Positions 9,221 to 16,331 of a stretch of DNA of 64,000 nucleotides are shown piece by piece (position 1 is the first letter of the stretch; every line of letters begins with the position of its first letter). Under the pieces are notes generated by a model. The model did not search any database and was not told the DNA's origin. It saw only the letters and a list, made by a program, of their open reading frames with translations. The position numbers and the translations under genes were made by a program. The stretch is from Marinimicrobium agarilyticum DSM 16975 (GTDB lineage Bacteria > Pseudomonadota > Gammaproteobacteria > Pseudomonadales > Cellvibrionaceae): the NCBI RefSeq assembly GCF_000423345.1, contig NZ_AUHU01000006.1:124001-188000 (forward strand), written 5' to 3'.

Positions 9221-9940
9221 TTAAGCGCCCAGGTGGTACAAGCGGTTGTTTTCGAAACCGCGCCGGTTTTCCGGGCGGAAGTTCATGCAGTAGTCGTCGT
9301 CACCGACCGGGTCGGCTTTCAGGATTCGAATGCCCACCGGTTTTCTGGGGTAGTCGACCGACTGGCTCATGGGGTGGGGGCAGGAGTGCATCACCACCAG
9401 GGTGTCCATTTCCAAACGCAGCACGACTTTGCTGCCGGCGGTCGAGTGGTTCTCCGCGAGGCTCAGGTTACCGTCGGCATCGGGGGCGACTTTGCTGAAC
9501 CAATTGAGGTTGGCGGCCATGTCTTTGGGGCCCAGGCCGTATTTTTCCAGTTCCACCAGAAAGCTGCTCATGCCGTCCTGGTGCCATTGGTTCCGATCGT
9601 TCTGGTAGTCCCGCTTACCCCAACGCTCGGCCACCTGTTGTGCATTGCTGGTGCCACACAGGGTTTCGTGCCAACCGAGAGTGTCCTCCACCACGGACGC
9701 GAAGATGCGCCCCATGTCGGAGTAGAGGCAGTGGCCCTTGGTCAGTTTGAAGGTGTGCTGGCACTTGAGGGTGTCCGGCGCGTTGTAGCGTTCCAACAGG
9801 TTTTCGGGATTGTAGAACAGCATCCCGAGGTTGGCGCCGCCTTCCAGGTCGGTGAGTTCCAATGCCGTGCCGCGCCGAAGGCGAAGGGACCAGTGGCTGG
9901 CTGGCGGCAGGGTGGTTTCGTAAAGCGCTTCACTGGCCAT
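9221..9940 (-). CDS. Carboxyguanidine deiminase subunit (DUF1989, urea amidolyase-associated protein 1 type)
   Basis: A 239-residue DUF1989 protein, paralogous to the downstream 212-residue one. Shared signatures are the DTLGWHETLCGTSNAQ segment and a C-terminal HSCPHPMSQSVDYPRKPVGI block (compare the NCPQLNNP block of the partner). It is the larger subunit of the presumed carboxyguanidine deiminase. Its start overlaps the end of the ATPase gene by 11 bp, indicating tight translational coupling within the guanidine operon. Confidence 0.88.
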   Translation of the reverse strand: MASEALYETTLPPASHWSLRLRRGTALELTDLEGGANLGMLFYNPENLLERYNAPDTLKCQHTFKLTKGHCLYSDMGRIFASVVEDTLGWHETLCGTSNAQQVAERWGKRDYQNDRNQWHQDGMSSFLVELEKYGLGPKDMAANLNWFSKVAPDADGNLSLAENHSTAGSKVVLRLEMDTLVVMHSCPHPMSQSVDYPRKPVGIRILKADPVGDDDYCMNFRPENRRGFENNRLYHLGA

Positions 9941-10730
9941 GGTGTAGCGTCTCCTTTTTCTGTTCGGTCTGGTTCAGGGATTGGTCGATACGCTGCAAGA
10001 GCGCATCGTCGGTCTGCCCGACGGGCAGGTCGTAGGTAATCTTCGCGCCGTAGGCTTCCGGCGCATGGGGGTCGATCCGTTCCTTGTCGAACACCCAGAG
10101 GCGGGTCCCCAGATAGAAACCTTCCTGGATGTCGTGGGTGATCATAAAGACGGTCAGGTTAAGCTCGCGCCACAGTTTGAGCACCAATTCGTGCATGTCT
10201 TTTCGGATGCCGGGGTCGAGCGCGCCGAAGGGCTCGTCCAGGAGCAGTATTCGCGGCTGCTTGATCAAGGACTGGGCGATGGCCAGGCGCTGCTGCATAC
10301 CGCCAGAAAGCTCGTGGGGGTATTTGTGCAGCGCCTGTTCCAGCCCCACCGCCTCGAGCATGTCTTTGGCGGTTTGCCGGGCCTTTTTTCTCGCCCCACC
10401 GAACAGTCGGGCCAACAGCGGGCTTTGTTCAAACTCCAGGGAGAGCATGACATTTTCCAGCGCCGTCATATGCGGGAACACCGAATAGCGTTGAAAGACA
10501 ATACCGCGCTCCTCGCTCGGCTCGGCCACCAGAGGAATTCCGTCCAGAAGAATCGCACCCCCAGTGGGGCTTTCAGTGCCCAGAAGCATTTTGAGAAAAG
10601 TGGTTTTGCCACAACCGGACGCGCCGACAATGGTAATGAACTCGCCCCGCTCAACAGTCTTATTGAGGTCTTCCAACACCACGGTGTCGCCGTAGCGTTT
10701 CCACAGTTTGTCGATCTTTATATAGCTCAT
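9930..10730 (-). CDS. ABC transporter ATP-binding protein of the guanidine operon
   Basis: A 266-residue ATPase of the NrtD/SsuB/TauB group. Walker A is GASGCGKTTFLK, the signature is LSGGMQQRLAIAQ, Walker B is ILLLDEPFGALD, and the switch His is in MITHDIQEGF. It pairs with the permease 6 bp upstream and the binding protein beyond it. The family is annotated as urea carboxylase-related; with a guanidine riboswitch in front, the substrate is most likely guanidine or a guanidine-releasing compound, which is an inference. Confidence 0.92.
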   Translation of the reverse strand: MSYIKIDKLWKRYGDTVVLEDLNKTVERGEFITIVGASGCGKTTFLKMLLGTESPTGGAILLDGIPLVAEPSEERGIVFQRYSVFPHMTALENVMLSLEFEQSPLLARLFGGARKKARQTAKDMLEAVGLEQALHKYPHELSGGMQQRLAIAQSLIKQPRILLLDEPFGALDPGIRKDMHELVLKLWRELNLTVFMITHDIQEGFYLGTRLWVFDKERIDPHAPEAYGAKITYDLPVGQTDDALLQRIDQSLNQTEQKKETLHHGQ

Positions 10731-10736
10731 GGAACC

Positions 10737-11561
10737 TCAATTATTGCCGGTCTGTGCGTGAAACCACGGGAAGCATCGCCGTGACAGCAACCTCAGCAAC
10801 AGGTCAATGAAAAACGCCAGGATGGTAATCCAGACCACGTAGGGCAGAATCACATCCATCGACAGATAGCGGCGAACAAGAAAAATGCGATACCCCAGCC
10901 CGTCGGTGGAAGCAATCGCTTCGGCGGCGATCAAAAAAAGCCACGCTGACCCGAGTGAAAGACGAACACTGGTGATCAAGCGGGGCAAGATCTGCGGCAG
11001 TATGACTCTTTGAATAATCTGCCAACTACTGGCCCCAAGTGTCTGCGCCTTGATCAGCTGTTCATCGGGAATTTCCATCACGCGCTGCTGCAAGTCGCGA
11101 CACAGAAACGGCGCAATGCCAATAATGATCAACATCACTTTGGCCAGCTCTCCCAATCCGAACACAATGAACAGGATGGGGAGTATCGCCATCGGCGGCA
11201 CCAGGGATACCGCCGTCATCAGCGGCGACAGGTTGGCACGAACGTAGGGAATGGCACCGGTCAAGACACCGAACGCCAGGGCAAACGACGCACTGAGGGC
11301 CACGCCGATACCCAGGCGCTGCAAGCTGCTGAGCGTATCCTGCCAGAACAGGTACTCTCCGGTGCGGCGACTGGGTTCGAACGCAAGCCGCTCGATCGCG
11401 CTACCAAAGCTGTCGAATGACGGCAACAGTTTGTCATTGGGGTTTTCCGCCAAACGGGCATTGCTGGCGCCCACATAGAGCGCGAGCAACAACAGGAAAG
11501 GCAGTAGTCCCAGTAGCCAGCGGGCCACGCGATTGGGCTCTTGGTTGATCAGTCGTTTCAT
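10737..11561 (-). CDS. ABC transporter permease of the guanidine operon
   Basis: A 274-residue inner-membrane permease of the SsuC/TauC type, with an N-terminal membrane segment (WLLGLLPFLLLLALYVGA) and further hydrophobic segments. The EAA-like cytoplasmic loop reads AQTLGASSWQIIQRVILPQILP. It is placed between the binding protein (36 bp upstream) and the ATPase (6 bp downstream), giving a complete importer. Confidence 0.92.
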   Translation of the reverse strand: MKRLINQEPNRVARWLLGLLPFLLLLALYVGASNARLAENPNDKLLPSFDSFGSAIERLAFEPSRRTGEYLFWQDTLSSLQRLGIGVALSASFALAFGVLTGAIPYVRANLSPLMTAVSLVPPMAILPILFIVFGLGELAKVMLIIIGIAPFLCRDLQQRVMEIPDEQLIKAQTLGASSWQIIQRVILPQILPRLITSVRLSLGSAWLFLIAAEAIASTDGLGYRIFLVRRYLSMDVILPYVVWITILAFFIDLLLRLLSRRCFPWFHAQTGNN

Positions 11562-11597
11562 TATCGCCTCGGTGTCGGTGTATCGATCAGGGCCGGA

Positions 11598-12704
11598 TTA
11601 CAATTCTCCGTCGGCAGCCATTTCCATATAGGTGGGGTCAAAACGCAGCTTGATGTTGCCGGTGTTGCCATACACGCCGGACGGGGTCTCCACGCCGATA
11701 AAGGTGGCATCGGGCGCGCCTTCGCCGAGCAGGCCGTGCTGGAAGGAAAACTCGGCCACGTACTGCATGGTGGTTTTCAGGTCGTCGCTCTGGGTGAATT
11801 CCACGGCGGCGGCGGGGGTGTAGAACATGCGGGTTGAGGCCAGTTGCGATTCGTAGCCGGCCAGATCGGTGCCGGAGGCTTCGCCCATGGCCCTGCGGGC
11901 CGCTTTGGCGGAGGCACTGTCACCGCTCATGGTGCTCATGATTTCGTACCAGGCTCCTACGAGGGCTTTTCCGAAATCCGGATTGGCCTTGAGCACGTCG
12001 GTCTTCACGACCATCAGGTCAATAATTTCGCCGGGAATCTGGGAGGAATCGAAGACCAGCTTGCTCTCGGGCATGCTGACGATTTCGCTGAGCAGGGGAT
12101 TCCAGGTCACCACGGAGGTGACATCATCGGAAGTGTAGGCGGAGACCAGATCGGCATCAGACGTGTTCACGACATTGACGTCGCGCTCGGTCATGTCCAC
12201 CGATTCCAGGGCACGGGCGAGCAGGTAGTGGGAGACGCTCAGCTCCACGAGATTGACGTCCTGGCCTTTGATGGCCTTGAGGTCAGACTCGCCTTTGAGC
12301 ACAACACCGTCATTGCCGTTGGAGAAGTCCCCCACGATCAGGGCCGTGGAGTCGACACCCCCGGCGGCGGGGATGGTCAACGCATCCATATTGGTCATGG
12401 AGCAGCCATCGTACTGGCCAGCGGTGTACTGGTTGATGGACTCGACGTAATCGTTGATCTGAACAACGTCGATCTCGATATCGTATTTGTCGGCCCACTT
12501 TTTCACGATGCCTTCATTGGCACCGTAACCCCAGGGCATCCAGCCTACGTAAATCGACCAGCAGATGCTGAACTTATCGCGTTCCTGGGCGCTGGCGGGC
12601 AAAGCGAAGACACAAAAAAAAGTGGCAAGTAAAAACCCCATGGTTTTTAACTTGCCACAACAGTGGGTCGGAGAGACTAAAAAAGTTGCGGTCTTGGCTA
12701 TCAT
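11598..12704 (-). CDS. ABC transporter periplasmic substrate-binding protein of the guanidine operon
   Basis: A 368-residue NrtA/SsuA-like binding protein (CWSIYVGWMPWGYGANEGIVKKWADKY at the mature N-terminus is typical of urea carboxylase-associated transporters). The chosen ATG at 12704 has a strong AGGAGG six bases upstream. It implies a long signal peptide of about 42 residues whose hydrophobic part is MGFLLATFFCVFALPASA, cleaved before QE. A start at the internal Met before GFLL would give a more ordinary signal peptide but lacks a comparable ribosome binding site. It is the first gene of the operon, directly behind the riboswitch. Confidence 0.9.
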   Translation of the reverse strand: MIAKTATFLVSPTHCCGKLKTMGFLLATFFCVFALPASAQERDKFSICWSIYVGWMPWGYGANEGIVKKWADKYDIEIDVVQINDYVESINQYTAGQYDGCSMTNMDALTIPAAGGVDSTALIVGDFSNGNDGVVLKGESDLKAIKGQDVNLVELSVSHYLLARALESVDMTERDVNVVNTSDADLVSAYTSDDVTSVVTWNPLLSEIVSMPESKLVFDSSQIPGEIIDLMVVKTDVLKANPDFGKALVGAWYEIMSTMSGDSASAKAARRAMGEASGTDLAGYESQLASTRMFYTPAAAVEFTQSDDLKTTMQYVAEFSFQHGLLGEGAPDATFIGVETPSGVYGNTGNIKLRFDPTYMEMAADGEL

Positions 12705-12708
12705 GGTG

Positions 12709-12728
12709 AACCTCCTGAGGTTACACGG
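12709..12728 (-). promoter_or_regulatory. Ribosome-binding-site hairpin and anti-aptamer segment (expression platform)
   Basis: In the mRNA the Shine-Dalgarno AGGAGG can be folded into a 5-bp hairpin AACCU-CAGG-AGGUU (12709-12722). The same AACCU is also the 3' end of an 11-nt segment (12718-12728) perfectly complementary to an 11-nt segment at the 3' side of the aptamer (12790-12800). The two pairings exclude each other, as expected for a translational switch. Confidence 0.65.
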
Positions 12729-12769
12729 TTTGATGAAAGAGGATTCAACGGCGCCAGCGCCATCTCGAA

Positions 12770-12880
12770 CCTCCCGGGCTTTTGTCCCGCCGTGTAACCT
12801 TTCGCAGAAGGTTCCCGCAAAAGGTCGGCTGCTCTCGGACCAGTCGCGCTGCCTTTCAGCGCCGGAACCCTAGCGGCCTA
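12770..12880 (-). promoter_or_regulatory. Guanidine-I (ykkC) riboswitch aptamer
   Basis: On the minus strand all the hallmark blocks of the class appear in order. CUAGGGUUCCGG is at 12862-12873, the UGGUCCGAGAGCAG block at 12829-12842, and ACGGCGGGACAAAAGCCCGG with a following GAGG at 12770-12793. It lies directly upstream of the transporter genes of the guanidine carboxylase operon, the classical context. The class normally turns expression on when guanidine is bound. Confidence 0.95.
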
Positions 12881-13205
12881 TTCAGCGTTGCACCATCAAC
12901 GGCAACGCCTTAATCAGATTGTCTGTTGAGTTGCTCCAATGGGCCGTCCCATTGAATCCTCTGTACTGTGACTACAGCAATATGAATGCCAAGTGAGCAA
13001 TATGAACGCCAAGAGCAAAAGTTACCGCAAATACCGATGCTTACCTCGGCAGCATGCTCGTCGAACGCAAAAGCGATGCACCAAAACCAAGCAAAACAGG
13101 CGGTACGGCGTCATGTTGGTGCGGTAGGTTTGTAGGAGAGAGGGAAAAAGCTATAAAAGAGGGAAAGTTTTATTCGGAAAAGAACTCACCATAAAGCCTG
13201 TGAAA
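12881..13205. other. Intergenic, promoter region of the guanidine operon
   Basis: About 325 bp without a convincing gene. It must contain the promoter of the riboswitch-led operon on the minus strand. A near-repeat GCAATATGAA(T/C)GCCAAG occurs twice (around 12979 and 13000); nothing else stands out. Confidence 0.5.
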
Positions 13206-13227
13206 CAGGCCGGGAGATCCCGGCCTG
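13206..13227 (-). terminator. Hairpin terminator after the small lipoprotein gene
   Basis: Perfect 10-bp inverted repeat CAGGCCGGGA / TCCCGGCCTG with a 2-base centre, 17 bp beyond the stop of the lipoprotein gene. On the minus strand it is followed by a short TTT stretch. The weak T-run lowers confidence in intrinsic termination. Confidence 0.6.
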
Positions 13228-13244
13228 ATCACTACGAGTCGGTT

Positions 13245-13445
13245 TTACTCGACCGCATCTTCCGCTTCGTCAGCGGCATCGTCCATGGCATCGCCGGCTT
13301 CCTCGGCGGCCTCGTCGATATTTTCTCCCGCCTCTTCGGCCGGACCTTGGTCACAGGCAGTCAGGAATGCACCGCCACCGATGACCATGAAAAATGCCAG
13401 GGCCAGTGAACGCAGACGCTTGGAAAGTACGTTTTCTTCATTCAT
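13245..13445 (-). CDS. Small acidic lipoprotein
   Basis: I start at 13445 (MNEENVLSKRLRSLALAF...) because AAGGAG lies just upstream on the minus strand; this gives 66 residues. A lipoprotein signal ends with the lipobox LTAC. The mature part is only about 36 residues and almost entirely Ala, Glu and Asp (DEAAEEAGDAMDDAADEAED), suggesting an amphipathic or disordered acidic tail with heptad-like spacing. It superficially recalls entericidin-type small lipoproteins but has the opposite charge, so I assign no function. Confidence 0.7.
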   Translation of the reverse strand: MNEENVLSKRLRSLALAFFMVIGGGAFLTACDQGPAEEAGENIDEAAEEAGDAMDDAADEAEDAVE

Positions 13446-13775
13446 CGTGTTGACTCCTTCAATTCGTAAAAGGGGACTTATCGCTGCCCCGTGAAGTCCG
13501 CAGCACCGACTGGATGACGCCATATTCAACATTAAAACCAATTGACGGTTCCAGACAGGCTCGGCTTTAAAAGCCACTGCAGCACACCCATGATCTTAGG
13601 CTGAATTGACATAATTCAACAGGGGGTGGCACTGAAAAACATTGAAATGGGAATATTGTCACGTTTTCTATCTTTTCCATGCAACTTTCTGATTTATCGA
13701 TACCCAAAGGTATGAAGACCTAGCCATTTAGGGACTAGGGGAATTCTGCACAACCACCGTCAAAGGAGTCTGCAT
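13446..13775. other. Intergenic between two divergent small genes
   Basis: About 330 bp that must hold two divergent promoters. Apart from AT-rich stretches near 13660-13710 and a CTAGCCATTTAGGGACTAG partial palindrome near 13720-13740, I see no defined element. Confidence 0.4.
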
Positions 13776-13940
13776 ATGTTTAGTTGGGCATTCCTGTTTC
13801 TGATTATCGCGATTGTTGCCGGCGTACTGGGTTTAAGCGGAATCGCTGGCGCCGCCACCAATATTGCCTGGGTGCTGTTTGTCGTCGGTATCATTCTCGC
13901 TATTATCTTCGCCGTCGTAGGGCGTAAACCTCCACTCTGA
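13776..13940 (+). CDS. DUF1328 family small membrane protein (YtjA type)
   Basis: A 54-residue protein, starting [20 protein letters not shown] and ending VVGRKPPL, with AAGGAG 10 bases before the ATG. Two hydrophobic segments (about residues 4-24 and 28-48) flank a [11 protein letters not shown] turn, the DUF1328 pattern. Such proteins are small inner-membrane proteins of unknown role, often induced by envelope or general stress; no stress promoter is identified here. Confidence 0.88.
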   Translation: MFSWAFLFLIIAIVAGVLGLSGIAGAATNIAWVLFVVGIILAIIFAVVGRKPPL

Positions 13941-13959
13941 CCACCGGGTGCTGTGTGCG

Positions 13960-13983
13960 GGTGGAGCCCTTGGACGCTCCACC
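13960..13983 (+). terminator. Hairpin downstream of the DUF1328 gene
   Basis: GGTGGAGC (13960-13967) pairs with GCTCCACC (13976-13983), 8 bp, loop of 8. There is no T-run after it, so it may act as a stability hairpin or a Rho-linked terminator for either convergent gene. Confidence 0.45.
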
Positions 13984-14023
13984 GGCCACCCGCCCTATCC
14001 GTGATCCCATTTGCCTTGGTTTA

Positions 14024-15406
14024 TTAGCGGGCCTCCCAGATGAGCACCTTCAACGGCGAGGCCGACGCATCGCTGCCAGACCGATCGTTGCCGTCAATTT
14101 GATCCACATCCTGAAGTAACAGATGGGCCTCACGATTGTTATGCCACTGCGTCGGGTCTACCGAAGGCTCCCAGGCACCCACGCCATCCTCGGTCAGAAA
14201 ACCCCGTAACCATCGCCCCGCTTGTCCCTCCTTATCGACCGTGTCTCCCAGGTTTTCAAACGTCGCGAGAACCACTCTTCCACCCAGACTGTCATCCCGG
14301 TAGATCAGATGGGCACCGACGTTGGTTTCACCCGTTTCCACCAAAAGGGCGGCCCGGGAGATGGGCGGCCGTTTGGTGCCCCAGCCTTTGAGCTCGAAAT
14401 CGCGCCCCGCCATTGGCCCGGGCCTGGTCAACCAACCTCCATCACGCTGATAAACCACTGAAAATCGTGGTCGCTCGCCCTCGGTGGCGGACCAGTAAGA
14501 GCTGATATAGGGGCGGTGTCGAGCGTCGGTCGCAATCACCGGTGGATTCATCAAGTTACGGCTTTGGGGAATTTCCACGGCCACTTCGGCTGAGGCCATG
14601 GTGATCGGGAGTGAGTAAGCCGTGCCGTCGGATCTTTCCCAACGGCGCCCGCCGTCCGGAGAATAGGCATAGAGCAGGTCGTGATTACTGGCCACATCCG
14701 GTGTTTCGCGCCAAACCCAGGCCAGGTGCAGCCCCCCTGCTGAGTCGATGGTCATATCCCAATAAGCGCTACGTTCGCCCTCACCGTCAATCAGGTTGCT
14801 CTGCAGCCGTTGCCATTGTCGGGTATTCGGGTCAAAGCGGTTGAGCACCAGACGGCCGTTCCCGGAACCGCCTTCCCGGTAAAGAAACAGCAAACCTCCG
14901 TCCGCCGTGCGATAGAACTGGGGGTAGGTGACGCTGGACTCGGTTCGACCCAGCATGGAGACCGGTGCCCCCAGCGAGAGGGCTCCGGGTGTCTGGCTCA
15001 CGGCGTATTGAAGAGGGGTGTTGTGGTGGCCCCAGGCCACGTGCAGATAACCCTGGCCGTCGACCACCAGGCTCACCGTGTTGTGGGCATCCTGCACCGC
15101 CGTGGTGTAGCCCGTCCTGCGAACCTGCCATTGGGTTTCCCCCAGGCGGCGCTTGGCGAGAGTCAGTTGGCCAGCCGCATCATAGAAGCCGGCGTACTGG
15201 TGCTCCTGGTCGGTGAAGAGTGTCTGGCGGCTACCGGCCACCACGTTGACGGAGCTGCCGGCATAGGCGGCGTCAATAATGGGGATCTGGCGGGCAGCGG
15301 CCGCTGTCGAGACAGGAGGCTCTGCCGATTGGCAGGCCAACAATGCCAAGAATAATACTGACACCAGCAAGAGGCGCGCGAATCGGGCAAACGGGGTATG
15401 ACACAT
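14024..15406 (-). CDS. BNR-4 repeat lipoprotein (possible polysaccharide-active beta-propeller)
   Basis: A 460-residue exported lipoprotein with signal and lipobox LALLAC. The mature protein has Asp-box/BNR-like repeats and the run DAHNTVSLVVDGQGYLHVAWGHHNTPLQY, a pattern I associate with the BNR-4 family (seven-bladed propellers that include the PL24/PL25 ulvan lyases). His and Tyr/Arg residues that could serve catalysis are present, but I cannot align them here, so enzyme activity is only a possibility. It is divergent from no carbohydrate cluster: neighbours are DUF1328 and a membrane protein. Confidence 0.7.
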   Translation of the reverse strand: MCHTPFARFARLLLVSVLFLALLACQSAEPPVSTAAAARQIPIIDAAYAGSSVNVVAGSRQTLFTDQEHQYAGFYDAAGQLTLAKRRLGETQWQVRRTGYTTAVQDAHNTVSLVVDGQGYLHVAWGHHNTPLQYAVSQTPGALSLGAPVSMLGRTESSVTYPQFYRTADGGLLFLYREGGSGNGRLVLNRFDPNTRQWQRLQSNLIDGEGERSAYWDMTIDSAGGLHLAWVWRETPDVASNHDLLYAYSPDGGRRWERSDGTAYSLPITMASAEVAVEIPQSRNLMNPPVIATDARHRPYISSYWSATEGERPRFSVVYQRDGGWLTRPGPMAGRDFELKGWGTKRPPISRAALLVETGETNVGAHLIYRDDSLGGRVVLATFENLGDTVDKEGQAGRWLRGFLTEDGVGAWEPSVDPTQWHNNREAHLLLQDVDQIDGNDRSGSDASASPLKVLIWEAR

Positions 15407-15486
15407 GACAGCAACTTATCAATAGTAAGAATTATATGATAAGTAGACCACAGTGCTACCCCTTCATCAAGCCCGCCCCACCGGAC

Positions 15487-16284
15487 TCACTCTTCGGGGG
15501 CGGTGGGTACCTCGGCCGTAACGCCGGCTTCCTGAAGGCGAACCAGCGAGCGCGACACCATGATGACCTCCGCTGCCATCACCACAGTAGTGATCACGGC
15601 CCCTACGAGCGAGGCTCCGATCCCTGCCGTCTCGGGTACAAACGCCCAACAGATGGCCTGAAACGTCGGCAGCAAACCCACACACAGGAGCATATGGACG
15701 CTATTGCCTTCACTCCAGTCCCACGATCGCCCCAGAGAGGGCCCGGTGTCCGGCAGCAGAATCATGGGGAGCGCCAACACCCAGCGCCCGTAAAAGTAAT
15801 ACCCGACCAGCATGGCCGCCGCACTGAGCAGTTGTGCGGTACTGGATGTTTCCGTGGCACCGAGCGTCTCGCTAATGTAGCGGGCAATCACTAATGGAAT
15901 GATTGACGTCAACAGGGTCAGAATGCCCAGAAGCACGCCCCACCCCAGAAGCCGCCAGTGGGTGTTGGTCCACGCATAGACATTCTCCGGGCTGGCCGCC
16001 GCACCTTCCGCCGGCTCTTGCGCCCGGTCAAACAGAAACAAACGATAAAGGCCCAACGTCATACAGGTGGCCACATAGAGCCAGGCCAGCACGCCCACTA
16101 TCAAAATGCCCACATCACCCGACTGATATTCACCATCGGCGATAACGCGATTGAAGTAAGCGCTCGAGGCGGCCGTAATGACGACCACCGGGAGGAGCAT
16201 TCTAAGCAAAGTCCCTCCGTGGTAGCGCGCACTGTGCACGGCTTCAAACACAGTGCGCACGAAGGACAGACGCAAACGTTGCAT
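15487..16284 (-). CDS. Polytopic membrane protein of unknown function
   Basis: A 265-residue protein with about six hydrophobic segments (for example LLPVVVITAASSAYF, VGILIVGVLAWLYVATCM, LLGWGVLLGILTLLTSIIPLVI) and a short acidic C-terminus. The N-terminal 25 residues are basic and probably cytoplasmic. I do not recognise the family. It lies 47 bp behind the GNAT-nitrilase gene on the same strand and may be cotranscribed with it. Confidence 0.75.
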   Translation of the reverse strand: MQRLRLSFVRTVFEAVHSARYHGGTLLRMLLPVVVITAASSAYFNRVIADGEYQSGDVGILIVGVLAWLYVATCMTLGLYRLFLFDRAQEPAEGAAASPENVYAWTNTHWRLLGWGVLLGILTLLTSIIPLVIARYISETLGATETSSTAQLLSAAAMLVGYYFYGRWVLALPMILLPDTGPSLGRSWDWSEGNSVHMLLCVGLLPTFQAICWAFVPETAGIGASLVGAVITTVVMAAEVIMVSRSLVRLQEAGVTAEVPTAPEE

Positions 16285-16331
16285 AAAAGCTCCTTGTTGT
16301 CTTTAGAGATGGTCCCTGACGGGAACGTTCA

